Positions 1-11,182 are shown, counted from the first letter of the stretch. The stretch: DNA of 64,000 bases from Phaeospirillum sp. (GCA_030651575.1 JAUSFB010000027.1:272897-336896); one strand, 5' to 3'. The notes: generated by a model not told the origin, from the sequence alone. Numbers and translations: made by a program.

Positions 1-967
1 CCCCCAGGCGGGCATGGAGGTGACAAATCGCCATTTCCGGCATCTCCAGCCGCAGATGGACCAGACTGGAACGTCCGAGCCGCCGGGCGGTCAGCACGGT
101 GGCATGGCCTTGGGCCGATGCGGTCAGGGTCAGCGCCTCGGGCCGCGCCAGCACCTCGGCGACGATTCCCTCGGTCAGGCCCGGAGCGGCGAAACGGCCC
201 AGCGGCGTCGCCACCGCCCCACCCCGGACCACGCCGGCCATCAGGTTGACCTCGCCGAAGAAGGAGGCGACGAAGGCGTCCCTGGGGTGATTGTACAGTT
301 CGTCCGGCGGGGCCAGCTGGACGATCTCGCCGCCCCGCATCACCGCGATCCGGTCGGCCATGAACATGGCCTCTTCCGGATCATGGGTGACCATCAGGGT
401 CGAGACCCGGGTCGATTTCAGCACATGCAGGGTCTCGTCGCGCACCTGATCGCGCAGCCGTTTGTCCAGACCGGAAAATGGCTCGTCCAGCAACATCAGA
501 CTGGGGCTGGGGGCCAGGGCGCGGGCCAAGGCGACCCGCTGTTGCTGGCCTCCCGACAACTGGTGCGGCCAGGCATCCACATAGCCGCTCATGCCCACCT
601 GGGCCAGCATCTGACGGGCGCGCTGCTCCCGTTCGGCCCTCGGCTTGCCCGACAGGCCGAAAGCGACATTGGCCATGACGTCGAGATGGGGAAACAGGGC
701 ATAGTCCTGGAACAGGAACCCCACATGACGCTCCTCCGGCGGCAAGTGAATGCCGTCGCCCGACACCACCTTGCCATTCAGGATCACCCGCCCGAGGCGG
801 GGAGCCTCCAGGCCGGCCGCCACCCGCAAGGTGGTGGTCTTGCCGCAGCCCGAAGGCCCCAGCAGGCAGACCAGCTCGCCAGGGCGAATCCGCAGGCTGA
901 CTCCTTTGACCACCGGAACCCCGTCATAGTCGTGGCCGATGGAGTCCAGAACCAATCCGTCCGTCAT
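1..967 (-). CDS. ABC transporter ATP-binding protein, ferric-iron type (3' end cut by window)
   Basis: Energising ATPase of an importer that probably takes up ferric iron. At least 322 residues are present; the C-terminus lies beyond the window. Visible in order: Walker [10 protein letters not shown] at about residues 37-45, signature [15 protein letters not shown] near 135-150, Walker B LLDEPF directly after it, then a switch-histidine segment VTHDPEEAM. The remaining C-terminal part fits the TOBE region of the FbpC/PotA family. Its ATG overlaps the TGA of the upstream permease gene by 4 nt (ATGA), so the two are translationally coupled. The substrate is inferred from the fused permease partner. 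Polyamine or thiamine transport cannot be excluded because no binding protein is visible. Confidence 0.9.
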   Translation of the reverse strand, partial: MTDGLVLDSIGHDYDGVPVVKGVSLRIRPGELVCLLGPSGCGKTTTLRVAAGLEAPRLGRVILNGKVVSGDGIHLPPEERHVGFLFQDYALFPHLDVMANVAFGLSGKPRAEREQRARQMLAQVGMSGYVDAWPHQLSGGQQQRVALARALAPSPSLMLLDEPFSGLDKRLRDQVRDETLHVLKSTRVSTLMVTHDPEEAMFMADRIAVMRGGEIVQLAPPDELYNHPRDAFVASFFGEVNLMAGVVRGGAVATPLGRFAAPGLTEGIVAEVLARPEALTLTASAQGHATVLTARRLGRSSLVHLRLEMPEMAICHLHARLG

Positions 968-2664
968 TGTGCTCCTCCCGGCCGCGATCGCGCGATGGTC
1001 CGGCTCAACAGCACCACCGGCAGCAGCCCGGCCAGGACGATGGCCAGGGCCGGAGCGCCGGCGTCGGCCAGCCGCTCATCCGAGGCCAGGGTAAAGGTGC
1101 GGGTCGCCAGGGTGTCGAAATTGAATGGCCGCATGATCAGCGTGGCGGGCAATTCCTTCATCACATCGACGAAGACTAGCAGCCCCGCCGACAGCAGGCT
1201 GCCGCGAATGATGGGAAGATGGACCCGCCGCAGCGTGCCCAGGCCGCCTTCGCCCAAGGTGCGGGCCGCCGCCTCCATGGAGGGCGTCACCTTGCCCAGG
1301 CTCGCCTCGACGCCGTTGACCGCCACCGCCAGAAAACGGACCACATAGGCGTAAACCAACCCGGCGATGCTGCCGGTCAGCAGCAGTCCGATGCTCCAAC
1401 CCAGCCGGTCCTGGGCAAAGCCGGCCAACGCCCGATCCACCGCCGTCAGGGGCACCAGCGTGCCCACCGCGATCACCGAACCGGGAATGGCGTAACCCAA
1501 CGACGCCAGCCGCACCCCGCTGCGAACCGCCGGACGGGGATGCAGCCGCAGGGCGTAGACCAGCAGCAGGGCCACCGCCACCGCCACCAGGCCGGCCACC
1601 GCCGCCAGGATGACGCTGTTGCCGGCCAGGGACAGGAACTCGCCGTTCAACGCCCGTTCCGCCCCGCCTTCCACCGCCCAGACCGCCAGGATCGCCGCCG
1701 GAACCGCGAAGCCCAGCACAATGGGCAGCAGGCAGAACGCCAGCGCCGCCGCCGCCATTGCTCCGGTAATGGGAAGGCGCGGCAGGGTCCGGTACCGGCC
1801 GGTGGTGTGATGAAAGCGCCGGCTGCCGCGCGATAACCGCTCGGTCAGCACCAGGGCCAGAACGAACATCATCAAGACGGCTCCCAACTGCGCCGCCGCG
1901 GCCGGTTGCCCCATGCCGAGCCAGGTCCGGTAGATGCCGGTGGTGAAGGTGTCCACCGCAAAATAATGAACGGTGCCGAAATCGTTCAGCGTCTCCATCA
2001 AAGCCAGCGCCACCCCAGCGGCCACCGCCGGCCGGGCCAGCGGCAACGCCACCTGAAGGAAAGCCCGCCACGGCCGGCAGCCCAGGGTACGGCTGGCCTC
2101 CAGCACGCAGACCGATTGCTCCAGAAAGGCGGCGCGGGCCAGCATGTAGACATAGGGGTACAAAACCATGGACATCACGCCGACGGCCCCGCCCAGCGAG
2201 CGCAACTCGGGAAACCAGTAGTCATGGGCCGACCGCCAGCCGAACAGCGCCCGTAACCCGGACTGGACCGGGCCGGCGTAATCCAGCAGGCCGGTATAGG
2301 TATAGGCGACCACATAGGCGGGCATGGCCATGGGCAGCAGCAAGGCCCATTCCAGGGTCCGGCTGCCGCCGAACCGGCACATGGTGACCAGCCAGGCCGT
2401 GCCCACGCCCCCGATGGCGACGCAACAACCGACCCCCAGCATCAGCCAGATGGAATTGGCCACATAGGCCGACAGAACGGTCGAGGCCAGGTGCGTCCAG
2501 ACATCGCCGGCGGGAACCAGCAGATTGGCCGCCACCGCCAGAACCGGCAGGCTGACCACTCCCACCAGCACGAACACCGCCACCGACCAGCCCCGCCCCC
2601 CCAGCGCCTGACGACGGCGGCCCTTTGACGGCGGCGCTTCCAAAGACGGCGGGAGAGGATTCAT
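964..2664 (-). CDS. ABC transporter permease, FbpB-type fused two-domain iron permease
   Basis: Inner-membrane channel of the same importer. The 566-residue chain is a fusion of two permease domains, the usual form of FbpB/SfuB/AfuB proteins. It carries two EAA loops: EASRTLGCRPWRAF near residue 189 and EAARTLGEGGLGTL in the C-terminal half, each followed by a conserved L-P. Many hydrophobic segments are present, the first near residues 27-50. I chose ATG at 2664. An in-frame TTG at 2712 would add 16 residues, but it falls inside a candidate -10 box (2709-2714). The periplasmic binding protein gene is not next to it. ThiP-type thiamine permeases are also fused, so iron is likely rather than certain. 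Confidence 0.85.
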   Translation of the reverse strand: MNPLPPSLEAPPSKGRRRQALGGRGWSVAVFVLVGVVSLPVLAVAANLLVPAGDVWTHLASTVLSAYVANSIWLMLGVGCCVAIGGVGTAWLVTMCRFGGSRTLEWALLLPMAMPAYVVAYTYTGLLDYAGPVQSGLRALFGWRSAHDYWFPELRSLGGAVGVMSMVLYPYVYMLARAAFLEQSVCVLEASRTLGCRPWRAFLQVALPLARPAVAAGVALALMETLNDFGTVHYFAVDTFTTGIYRTWLGMGQPAAAAQLGAVLMMFVLALVLTERLSRGSRRFHHTTGRYRTLPRLPITGAMAAAALAFCLLPIVLGFAVPAAILAVWAVEGGAERALNGEFLSLAGNSVILAAVAGLVAVAVALLLVYALRLHPRPAVRSGVRLASLGYAIPGSVIAVGTLVPLTAVDRALAGFAQDRLGWSIGLLLTGSIAGLVYAYVVRFLAVAVNGVEASLGKVTPSMEAAARTLGEGGLGTLRRVHLPIIRGSLLSAGLLVFVDVMKELPATLIMRPFNFDTLATRTFTLASDERLADAGAPALAIVLAGLLPVVLLSRTIARSRPGGAQ

Positions 2665-2708
2665 GGACCGATCACGACTGAGGATGATGACGGACCCTAA
2701 TGCGGACG

Positions 2709-2737
2709 ACAATCGTTTGCAAGATATAGCCTGTCAA
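2709..2737 (-). promoter_or_regulatory. Candidate sigma-70 promoter of the ABC permease operon
   Basis: Minus strand: TTGACA (2737-2732), 17-nt spacer, GATTGT (2714-2709). The -35 is perfect and the -10 is weak. The next imperfect palindrome CAATCGTTTG around 2711-2720 could be a metal-regulator site, but this is only a suggestion. Confidence 0.35.
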
Positions 2738-2781
2738 ATCATAAGGACATAGCGACGATGTGTCGGTAATGGCACGTCACC

Positions 2782-2811
2782 AAAAGAAAAACCCCCAGGT
2801 TGCCCTGAGGG
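2782..2811 (-). terminator. Rho-independent terminator of tRNA-Ala
   Basis: Minus strand: 8-bp stem (2811-2804 with 2799-2792, one G-U pair), 4-nt GCAA loop, then a U-rich run TTTTTCTTTT. It lies 8 nt past the tRNA CCA end, a textbook intrinsic terminator. Confidence 0.85.
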
Positions 2812-2818
2812 TTGATCT

Positions 2819-2894
<76 letters not shown>

Positions 2895-2938
2895 GGAAAC
2901 TTTATTCGACGGGTTTGGGGCCCCGTCGGTGGAGGCGG

Positions 2939-2967
2939 AACATATGGGTTCCGGGAGAGGGTTGCAA
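2939..2967 (-). promoter_or_regulatory. Candidate promoter of tRNA-Ala
   Basis: Minus strand: TTGCAA (2967-2962), 17-nt spacer, TATGTT (2944-2939). The start site would be near 2932, giving a leader of about 38 nt before the tRNA. Confidence 0.55.
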
Positions 2968-3026
2968 GCAAAAAATTCAACCCGTCCCACCTTGTTCCGC
3001 CGCCCCATGGCAACGGTGCGAAATCC

Positions 3027-3407
3027 TCAGACTTCGTCTTCCATTCCTTCGTCCATATGCTCCATGACCTCGGCCATGTCGTCATCGTCCTCGCCCAGGT
3101 CGGAGGCGTCCTCGATCAAACCGCTTTCATCATCCTCGGCGGCATCGTCGTCGCCGGCCAACGCTTCTTCATCATCGACCGCGACCAGATCGTCGGCCTC
3201 GATCTGAGCGATGACGGGATTGATCGCCACCGGCGCAACGACCTTGGCCTCGGCGGCGGCGGCGCTGCCGCGGCGGACCTTGAACGTCACCTCGGGCTCG
3301 ACATTCGCCCCGCATTTCGGGCAAATGAGAGGAGTGCGCGTCATGTCGTAGAAGCGGCATCCACAGCTTTGACAGGTGCGCTTCTGTCCCCATTCCGGCT
3401 TGGCCAC
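3027..3407 (-). CDS. TIGR02300 / FYDLN-acid family zinc-ribbon protein
   Basis: Small alphaproteobacterial protein of unknown function. The N-terminus AKPEWGQKRTCQSCGCRFYD followed by CPKCG gives two CxxC pairs, which look like a zinc ribbon. The second half is strongly acidic (long Asp/Glu runs), as the family name implies. I chose the GTG at 3407 (126 residues): AGGAGA sits 7-8 nt upstream, and family members start at MAKPEWG. The upstream in-frame ATG at 3434 has no good ribosome site and would add nine untypical residues. It is divergent from aroA, a neighbour pair I recognise from other alphaproteobacteria. Confidence 0.88.
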   Translation of the reverse strand: MAKPEWGQKRTCQSCGCRFYDMTRTPLICPKCGANVEPEVTFKVRRGSAAAAEAKVVAPVAINPVIAQIEADDLVAVDDEEALAGDDDAAEDDESGLIEDASDLGEDDDDMAEVMEHMDEGMEDEV

Positions 3408-3640
3408 TTCAATTCTCCTGTCTGTATCGTCCATTGCTAGGGGGCATGTGCCATGTTCCCTAACCCTGTGTCAAAATGAAAAAATCAGCGCACCCCGGAT
3501 GGAACGCGGCTCTATGACGCGGATGCCGCCTGTGGTAGAGCTTCGGCCGGTGCAGCCCCCCGTGGCGGCGCCCGATTCAAGAACGTTCCGTGGCCCGCAA
3601 CCCCAGCCTCCGACGGCGGCGGGACACGAGGGGAGAGGTC

Positions 3641-4975
3641 ATGGCGAAACCGCTGATTTCCAGTTCCACCACCGCCCTTGCCGGCTCGGTCCGGGTTCCG
3701 GGCGACAAATCCATTTCGCACCGCGCCCTCATGCTGGGCGCCCTGGCGGTCGGCGAAAGCCTGGTCACCGGCCTGCTGGAGGGCGACGACGTGCTGCGCA
3801 CCGCAGCCTGCATGCGCGCCCTGGGGGCCGAGGTTGAACGGCTGCCCAATGGCGCGTGGCGGCTGTTCGGACGTGGCGTCGGCGGCCTGATGGAGCCGGC
3901 CAACATCCTCGACATGGGCAATTCCGGCACCGGAGCCCGCCTGTTGATGGGGCTGGTCGCCAGCCACCCCTTCACCTGTTTCTTCACCGGCGACGGCTCG
4001 TTGCGCTCGCGCCCCATGCGCCGGGTCTCGGACCCGCTGGGCCGCATGGGCGCCCGCTTCGTCAGCCGCGACGGCGGACGCCTGCCCCTGGGCGTGATCG
4101 GCACCGACCGCCCCACCCCCATCGTCTACGAAACCCCGGTCGCCTCTGCCCAGGTCAAGTCGGCGATCCTGCTGGCCGGCCTCAACACCCCCGGTGAAAC
4201 CACGGTGATCGAGCGCGAGGCCACCCGCGATCATACCGAACTGATGTTGCGCAATTTCGGCGCCACCGTCCGGGTCGAAGCCGCCGAGGGTGGCGGACGC
4301 GCCATCACCGTGGTCGGCTTTCCCGAGCTGACGGGGCGGAGCGTGGTCGTTCCCGCCGATCCCTCTTCCGCCGCTTTTCCGGCGGTGGCGGCGCTGCTGG
4401 TCGAGGGCTCGGAAATCCGTCTGACCGGCGTCGGTATCAACCCGCTGCGCACCGGCCTGTACCAGACCCTGCTGGAAATGGGCGCAGCCATCGCCTTTGA
4501 AAACAAGCGCGAGGAAAACAGCGAGTGGGTCGCCGATCTGGTGGTGCGCGCCTCCCGCCTGAAGGGCGTCGACGTGCCGGCCAGCCGGGCGCCGTCCATG
4601 ATCGACGAATACCCCATCCTGGCCATCGCCGCCGCCTTTGCCGAGGGCGCCACCCATATGCGAGGGCTGGGAGAGCTGCGAGTCAAGGAAAGCGACCGTC
4701 TGGCCGCCATGGCGCGCGGGCTGGCCGCATGCGGCGTCGCCGTCGAGGAGACCCAGGACACCCTGATCATCCACGGCACCGGCCGGCCGCCGGCCGGCGG
4801 CGCGACCATCGCCACCCATTTCGACCACCGCATCGCCATGTCGTTTCTGGTAATGGGCATGGCCTCGGCCCGGCCGGTCACGGTGGACGACGCCGAAGCC
4901 ATCGACACCAGCTTTCCCGGCTTCGAGGCCCTGATGAACGGACTGGGCGGCAAGATCGGCGCGGCGGACCTATAG
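3641..4975 (+). CDS. aroA: 3-phosphoshikimate 1-carboxyvinyltransferase (EPSP synthase)
   Basis: Transfers the enolpyruvyl group of PEP to shikimate-3-phosphate, the sixth step of the shikimate pathway. The 444-residue protein has the N-terminal [11 protein letters not shown] motif (shikimate phosphate and PEP site), the NSGTGARL loop and a C-terminal FDHRIAMSF segment, with normal family length. ATG 3641 is preceded by GAGGGGAGAGG; an upstream in-frame GTG at 3590 is ignored for that reason. In many relatives aroA is followed by cmk and rpsA. Here it is followed, tail to tail, by accD on the other strand. Confidence 0.97.
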   Translation: MAKPLISSSTTALAGSVRVPGDKSISHRALMLGALAVGESLVTGLLEGDDVLRTAACMRALGAEVERLPNGAWRLFGRGVGGLMEPANILDMGNSGTGARLLMGLVASHPFTCFFTGDGSLRSRPMRRVSDPLGRMGARFVSRDGGRLPLGVIGTDRPTPIVYETPVASAQVKSAILLAGLNTPGETTVIEREATRDHTELMLRNFGATVRVEAAEGGGRAITVVGFPELTGRSVVVPADPSSAAFPAVAALLVEGSEIRLTGVGINPLRTGLYQTLLEMGAAIAFENKREENSEWVADLVVRASRLKGVDVPASRAPSMIDEYPILAIAAAFAEGATHMRGLGELRVKESDRLAAMARGLAACGVAVEETQDTLIIHGTGRPPAGGATIATHFDHRIAMSFLVMGMASARPVTVDDAEAIDTSFPGFEALMNGLGGKIGAADL

Positions 4976-4987
4976 GCCCCGAAGCTC

Positions 4988-5020
4988 CCCCGCCCCTCCG
5001 TCTTGTCGGTTAAGGCGGGG
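4988..5020. terminator. Hairpin in the convergent aroA/accD spacer
   Basis: CCCCGCC (4988-4994) pairs with GGCGGGG (5014-5020) in the 51-nt spacer between two converging stop codons. There is no U-tract on either side, so it is at best a weak bidirectional terminator or a 3' stabilising hairpin. Confidence 0.35.
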
Positions 5021-5026
5021 CCGGTC

Positions 5027-5947
5027 CTACTCGACCACGTCTTCGTAAGGCGTGTCGATGGCCAGTGTCACCAACTCGCCCGCCGGGGCGCGGTTGCGCA
5101 GCAGCGACAGCACCCGAATCATGGTGGCGCGCAGGTCGCGGCGCGGCACCACCATATCGATCATGCCGTGTTCCAGCAGGTATTCCGCCTTCTGAAAGCC
5201 CTCCGGCAGCTTTTCGCGGATGGTGCTTTCAATGACGCGGGCGCCGGCAAAGCCGATCACCGCGCCGGGCTCGGCGATGGCGATGTCGCCCAGCATGGCA
5301 AAGCTGGCCGAGACGCCGCCGGTGGTGGGGTCGGTCAGCAGCACGATGTAGGGCAGCTGCTTTTCCTTGACCTTCTCCACCGCCACGGTGGTCCGGGCCA
5401 TCTGCATCAGCGACAGGATGCCCTCTTGCATGCGGGCGCCGCCGGAGGCCGGCACCACGATCAGCGGCGCGTCCTGTAACACCGCCAGCTCGGCGGCGGC
5501 GACGATCCCCTCGCCCACCGCGATGCCCATGGAGCCGCCCTGGAAGTCGAAATTGAAGCCGGCCATCACCACGTTGATTCCACCCATGCGGCCATGGGCT
5601 ACAATGACGGCGTCATGCTCGCCGGTCTTGGAGCGGGTGTCCTTGAGGCGGTCGGAATAACGCTTCTGGTCCTTGAACTTCAACGGGTCGTCGTTGAACT
5701 TGGGCAACTCGATCCGCTGATAGTGGCCGTCGTCGAACAGCATGCCCAGGCGCTTCTTGATTGCCAGCCGCATGTGATGACCGCAATGCTGGCAGACGTT
5801 CAGCGCCTTTTCCAGATCACGGTGGAAGATCATGTGCCCACAGCCCGGGCATTTGTGCCACAGATTGTCGGGGACCTCCTTCTGGGCGACAAGCCCCTTC
5901 AGCTTTTCCTTGAGGCTGGGACGGACGAAATTGGTCAGCCAGTTCAT
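5027..5947 (-). CDS. accD: Acetyl-CoA carboxylase carboxyltransferase subunit beta
   Basis: Carboxyltransferase beta subunit that moves CO2 from biotin to acetyl-CoA to make malonyl-CoA for fatty acid synthesis. The 306 residues contain the N-terminal zinc ribbon Cys33-x2-Cys36 ... Cys52-x2-Cys55, then a crotonase-like carboxyltransferase domain with GGASMGI-like and SGGARMQEG segments. It starts 15 nt after the trpA stop and forms a trpB-trpA-accD operon on the minus strand. folC, the usual next gene in alphaproteobacteria, is not present. Confidence 0.97.
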   Translation of the reverse strand: MNWLTNFVRPSLKEKLKGLVAQKEVPDNLWHKCPGCGHMIFHRDLEKALNVCQHCGHHMRLAIKKRLGMLFDDGHYQRIELPKFNDDPLKFKDQKRYSDRLKDTRSKTGEHDAVIVAHGRMGGINVVMAGFNFDFQGGSMGIAVGEGIVAAAELAVLQDAPLIVVPASGGARMQEGILSLMQMARTTVAVEKVKEKQLPYIVLLTDPTTGGVSASFAMLGDIAIAEPGAVIGFAGARVIESTIREKLPEGFQKAEYLLEHGMIDMVVPRRDLRATMIRVLSLLRNRAPAGELVTLAIDTPYEDVVE

Positions 5948-5962
5948 GGCGCTTTTCCTTGC

Positions 5963-6756
5963 TTACTTGCGTGCGGCGCGGACGCCGGCGGCGAGAGTTT
6001 CGACCAGCGCCAGCGCCGCGGCCGGGCCTTGGTCCGCCAGCGCCTGAACGATGGCCGAACCGACCACGGCGCCCTCGGCGGCGCGGGCGACTTCGGCCGC
6101 CTGCTCCGGGGTGCGGATGCCAAAGCCGACGCAGACCGGCAGGGCGGTATGGCGGCGGATGCGGGTGACCGCGGCCTCGATCGCCGCCGAGGTCGCCGAG
6201 CCGGTGCCGGTGACGCCCGCGATGGACACGTAGTAGACAAAGCCGGACGCATTGGCCAACACCACCGGCAGACGGGCGTCGTCGCTGGTCGGGGTGGTCA
6301 GAACGATGAAATCGATGGCGGCGGAGCGCAGGAAGGGCACCAGCTCGCCAGCCTCTTCGGGCGGCAGATCGACGATGATCAGCCCATCCACCCCGGCCAG
6401 GGCCGCGTCACCGGCGAATTTCTCCGGCCCCCAGGCATAGATGGGATTGTAGTAGCCCATCAAGATGATCGGAGTATCGCGGTCGGCCTTGCGGAACTCG
6501 GCCACCATCTCCAGCGTCTGCTTCAGCGATCCCCCGGCCGCCAGGGCGCGGCCCGCCGCCAGTTGGATGGCGGGACCGTCGGCCATGGGATCGGTGAAGG
6601 GCATGCCCAGCTCGATCACGTCGGCCCCCGCCGCCGGCAGGCCGTTCAGGACCGCCTGACAAGCGGCGCGGTCGGGATCGCCGGCCATGATGAAGCTGAC
6701 CAGGGCGGCGCGATTCCCGGCCCTGAGCGCCTCGAAACGTTTCGCGATGCGCGACA

Positions 6757-6757
<1 letters not shown>
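5963..6757 (-). CDS. trpA: Tryptophan synthase alpha chain
   Basis: Cleaves indole-3-glycerol phosphate to indole and glyceraldehyde-3-phosphate; indole is channelled to TrpB. The 264-residue TIM barrel carries [14 protein letters not shown], with the catalytic Glu and Asp, and a C-terminal GFGIRTPEQ phosphate-binding segment. The ATG shares one nucleotide with the TGA of trpB (TGATG), indicating coupling and equimolar synthesis with the partner subunit. The frame is open upstream to 6943, but that extension lies inside trpB and is not translated. Confidence 0.97.
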
Positions 6758-7980
<1,223 letters not shown>

Positions 7981-8070
7981 CTGAATCCGATAAATCCATG
8001 GCCCGAAAGAGGGGGCAATAAAGCACGAAGAGCCCCTGATGGGGAGGGGTTTTCAAATATTGGCCCTATA

Positions 8071-9069
8071 TCACCGGCGTTCGCCCCGCTCCAGCCCCAC
8101 CAGCGAACAGGCAAAGGCTTCGGCCTCGAACGGGCGCAGGTCGCCGGCCTGCTCGCCGACGCCGATGGCGTGAACCGGCAGGCCGAACTTTTCGGCCAGC
8201 GACACCAGCACGCCGCCGCGCGCCGTGCCGTCCAGCTTGGTCAGCACCAGCCCGGTGACCTTGATCAGCTCCTTGAAGATCTCCACCTGGGAATGGGCGT
8301 TCTGGCCGACCGTCGCATCCAGCACCAGCAACACGTCATGGGGCGCAGTGTCGTCGAACTTCTTGATGGAGCGGACGATCTTGGCCAATTCGGCCATCAG
8401 GTCGGTCTTGTTCTGCAAGCGGCCGGCGGTGTCGATGAACAGCAGGTCGTCGCCGCGCGCCTTGGACTCGGACACCGCGTCATAGGCGAGGCCGGCGGCG
8501 TCGGCGCCGGTCTCGCGGGCGATCACCGGGCAGCCGGTGCGCTCGCCCCAGACCTTCAACTGCTCGACGGCGGCGGCGCGGAAGGTGTCGCCGGCCGCCA
8601 GGGTCACCGACAGGCCGGCTTCCTTGTGCTGCTTGGCCAGCTTGCCGATGGTGGTGGTCTTGCCCGAGCCGTTGACGCCGACCACCAGCACCACATGGGG
8701 CCTGTGGCCGGGAACGATCACCAGCGGCTTGGCCACCGGTTCGAGAATCCGGGTGATTTCCTCCGCCAGGGTCTGCTTGATCTCGTCGGAGGTCACGTCC
8801 TGGCCGAAACGGGTCTTGGCCAGATGCCTGGCGACCTTGGCGGCGGTGGCGACGCCGAAATCGGCGGTGATCAGCAGGTCTTCCAGCTCCTCCAGCGCCT
8901 CGTCGTCAAGCTTGCGCTTGGTGAACAGGTCGCCGATCCCCTGGGTCAGCCGGGACGACGACTTGGACAGCCCGGACTTCAGCCGGCCGAACCAGCCCTG
9001 CTCCTCCGGTTCGTCCGGCGGGGGAGCCGCCTCGGGTGCCTTCTTCTTGCCGAAACCGAAAATGCTCAT
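8071..9069 (-). CDS. ftsY: Signal recognition particle receptor FtsY
   Basis: Membrane-associated GTPase receptor that docks SRP-ribosome complexes at the translocon. The 332 residues start with a short basic/acidic A-region (KKKAPEAAPPPDEPEEQ), then a four-helix N domain and the SRP GTPase G domain: P-loop GVNGSGKTT at 131-139, DTAGR, and TKLDGTARGG. Its ATG overlaps the mtaB TGA by 4 nt, so it is the last gene of dapF-mtaB-ftsY. The SRP RNA lies at 60.2 kb. Confidence 0.97.
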   Translation of the reverse strand: MSIFGFGKKKAPEAAPPPDEPEEQGWFGRLKSGLSKSSSRLTQGIGDLFTKRKLDDEALEELEDLLITADFGVATAAKVARHLAKTRFGQDVTSDEIKQTLAEEITRILEPVAKPLVIVPGHRPHVVLVVGVNGSGKTTTIGKLAKQHKEAGLSVTLAAGDTFRAAAVEQLKVWGERTGCPVIARETGADAAGLAYDAVSESKARGDDLLFIDTAGRLQNKTDLMAELAKIVRSIKKFDDTAPHDVLLVLDATVGQNAHSQVEIFKELIKVTGLVLTKLDGTARGGVLVSLAEKFGLPVHAIGVGEQAGDLRPFEAEAFACSLVGLERGERR

Positions 9070-10322
9070 TGTTCACGCCCCACCAAAACGCCGTCCGTCA
9101 CGCCGACGATCCTGACCTGTACGATGGCCCCCGGCTCGGCTTCAAGTCCGCCGACGCAGACCGGCAGATAATGCCCGCAATGGCCCCGGCCGTCGCGCTC
9201 GATCAGCACCTGGGCGTCGCGGCCGACGCGGCTGGCGAGAAACTCGGCCAATGCGGCTTCGCCCTTGGCGCGCAAGCGCGCCGCGCGGTCCTTGACCACG
9301 TCGCCCCTGACCTTGGGCATCCTGGCCGCCGGGGTGCCGGGCCGGGCGGAGAACGGAAAGACGTGCAGATGGGTCAGTCCCGCCTCGTCCACCAGATCGA
9401 GCGAATGCTGGAACATGGCGTCGTCCTCGGTGGGGAAACCGGCAATGATGTCGGCCCCCAGCGCCACATCGGGCCGCAGGTCGCGGATGTGCCGGGCCAG
9501 CTCCAGCACGTCGCCGCGCAAATGGCGGCGCTTCATGCGCTTCAAGATGGTGTCGTCGCCGGCTTGGACCGACAGGTGGATATGAGGCATCAGCCGCTCT
9601 TCCTCGGCGATGGCGGTCAGCAGATCCTTGTCCACCTCCACCGGGTCCAGCGAGGACAGCCGCAGGCGGGGCAACTCGGGCACCAACGCCAGCAGCCGGC
9701 GCACCAGTTGGCCCAGGCTCGGCTGTCCCGGCAGGTCTCCGCCATAGGCGGTGACGTCGACCCCGGTCAGCACCACCTCGCCATAACCGGCCGCCACCAG
9801 TTCGCGGATCTGCCCGACCACCCGGCCCATGGGGACCGAGCGGTTGGGACCGCGCCCGAACGGGATGATGCAAAAGGTGCAGCGATGGTCGCAGCCCTGC
9901 TGAACCTCGACGAAGGCGCGCGCCCGGCCCTCGAAGCCCGATACCAGATGGGAGGCGACTTCGCGGACCTGCATGATGTCTCCGACCACGATCTTTTCGG
10001 CCGGCGGGGCGGAAAAGATCCTGGGCTGCATCTTCTCGGCATTGCCCAGGATCTGGTCGATCTCGGGCATGGCGGCAAAGGTCTCGGGATGGGCTTGCGC
10101 CGCGCAGCCGGTCACCACGATGCGGGCGTCGGGCTTTTCGCGGCGAATCTTGCGGATGGCCTGGCGGGCCTGACGCTCGGCCTCGGCGGTGACGGCGCAG
10201 GTATTGACGATCACCGTCTCGACGCCGGACTCGCTGGCGCGGGCATGCTCCCTCATCACCTCCGACTCATAGGCGTTGAGCCGGCAGCCGAAGGTCAGAA
10301 CGGTTGGAGCCGATTTGGTCAT
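9066..10322 (-). CDS. mtaB: tRNA t6A37 methylthiotransferase MtaB
   Basis: Radical-SAM enzyme that adds a methylthio group to t6A at position 37 of ANN-decoding tRNAs. The 418 residues have the MTTase domain with Cys13, Cys42 and Cys73, then the radical-SAM motif CDHRCTFC (Cys144, Cys148, Cys151), and a C-terminal TRAM-like region. Cys13 sits in FGCRLNAYES, which is typical of MtaB rather than MiaB. The ATG at 10322 overlaps the dapF stop (ATGA); the open frame continues to 10403 inside dapF and is discarded. Confidence 0.95.
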   Translation of the reverse strand: MTKSAPTVLTFGCRLNAYESEVMREHARASESGVETVIVNTCAVTAEAERQARQAIRKIRREKPDARIVVTGCAAQAHPETFAAMPEIDQILGNAEKMQPRIFSAPPAEKIVVGDIMQVREVASHLVSGFEGRARAFVEVQQGCDHRCTFCIIPFGRGPNRSVPMGRVVGQIRELVAAGYGEVVLTGVDVTAYGGDLPGQPSLGQLVRRLLALVPELPRLRLSSLDPVEVDKDLLTAIAEEERLMPHIHLSVQAGDDTILKRMKRRHLRGDVLELARHIRDLRPDVALGADIIAGFPTEDDAMFQHSLDLVDEAGLTHLHVFPFSARPGTPAARMPKVRGDVVKDRAARLRAKGEAALAEFLASRVGRDAQVLIERDGRGHCGHYLPVCVGGLEAEPGAIVQVRIVGVTDGVLVGREQ

Positions 10323-11176
10323 GACAGCAGCGACGGGTCCAAGGTCCCGACAAAGCTGGTCGCCACCGGGCCGGTCATCAGCACATGATCGTCGGGCAGC
10401 CATTCGATGGCGAGGGTGCCGCCGTCCAGGATGATTTCAGCCTTGCGCGGCGACAGACCGCGCCGTGCCGCCGCCACCAGGGTGGCGCAGGCGCCGGTGC
10501 CGCAGGCCATGGTGATGCCGGAGCCCCGCTCCCACACCCGCATGCGGATACGGCCGGTGGCTGCGTCCATCGGCGACAGCACCTGGGCGATCTCGATATT
10601 GGCGCGTTCGGGAAACAGGGCGTAGTGCTCCAGCACCGGGCCGAAGGTGGCGAGGTCGACCGCCTGGACATCGTCGACGAAAAAGACCGCGTGGGGGTTG
10701 CCCATATTGACCCCGACCGGATCGGATAGCGGCCCCACCCGCACCCCCAGATGCAGGGTGTCGCCGGGCTCCGCCAGCGGAATCTCGCGCCAGTCCAGCC
10801 GGGGACGGCCCATATCCACCGCCACCAGATGATCGCCGCGCAATTCGGCGTCCAGCAGGCCGGCACGGGTCTCGATCACCACCTTGTCCTGACCGGACTG
10901 GGTCATCAGCAGCCAGGCGACGCAGCGCGAGGCATTGCCGCAGGCCGACACTTCCGAGGCGTCGGCGTTGTAGATCAGCATGGTGGCGTCGCTGACCTGC
11001 CCCTTTGGCGGCGCGATCACCACCAGTTGGTCGCAACCCACCCCGGTCCGGCGGTCGGCGATGGCACGAATCCGGGACGGCGTAAGGTCGAAGGCATGCG
11101 CCCGCGCATCGAGGACGACAAAATCGTTCCCGAGCCCGTGCATCTTGAGAAACGGCGGTGCGATGGTCTGGCTCAT
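10319..11176 (-). CDS. dapF: Diaminopimelate epimerase
   Basis: Interconverts LL- and meso-diaminopimelate for lysine and peptidoglycan synthesis. The 285-residue protein has KMHGLGNDFVV at the N-terminus and the two catalytic thiols in SACGNASRC (Cys79) and MACGTGAC (Cys225). It is the first gene of dapF-mtaB-ftsY. The ATG has no Shine-Dalgarno, and a TATAAC box ends only six nucleotides before it, so the mRNA is probably leaderless. Early placement of the start is supported by the conserved N-terminal motif beginning at residue 11. Confidence 0.97.
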   Translation of the reverse strand: MSQTIAPPFLKMHGLGNDFVVLDARAHAFDLTPSRIRAIADRRTGVGCDQLVVIAPPKGQVSDATMLIYNADASEVSACGNASRCVAWLLMTQSGQDKVVIETRAGLLDAELRGDHLVAVDMGRPRLDWREIPLAEPGDTLHLGVRVGPLSDPVGVNMGNPHAVFFVDDVQAVDLATFGPVLEHYALFPERANIEIAQVLSPMDAATGRIRMRVWERGSGITMACGTGACATLVAAARRGLSPRKAEIILDGGTLAIEWLPDDHVLMTGPVATSFVGTLDPSLLS

Positions 11177-11182
11177 GACCGG

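Noticed and set aside
14..1348. Long plus-strand open frame (444 codons) at the window start
   Set aside because: It lies antisense to the ABC ATPase and permease genes, which have clear motifs. Its translation is Gln/Arg/Gly/His-rich without any domain, typical of a GC-rich shadow frame.
8033..8053. CCCCT/AGGGG hairpin between trpB and ftsY as terminator
   Set aside because: Only a 5-bp stem. The T-run is on the plus strand, where nothing is transcribed, and the minus strand has only CTCTT after it.
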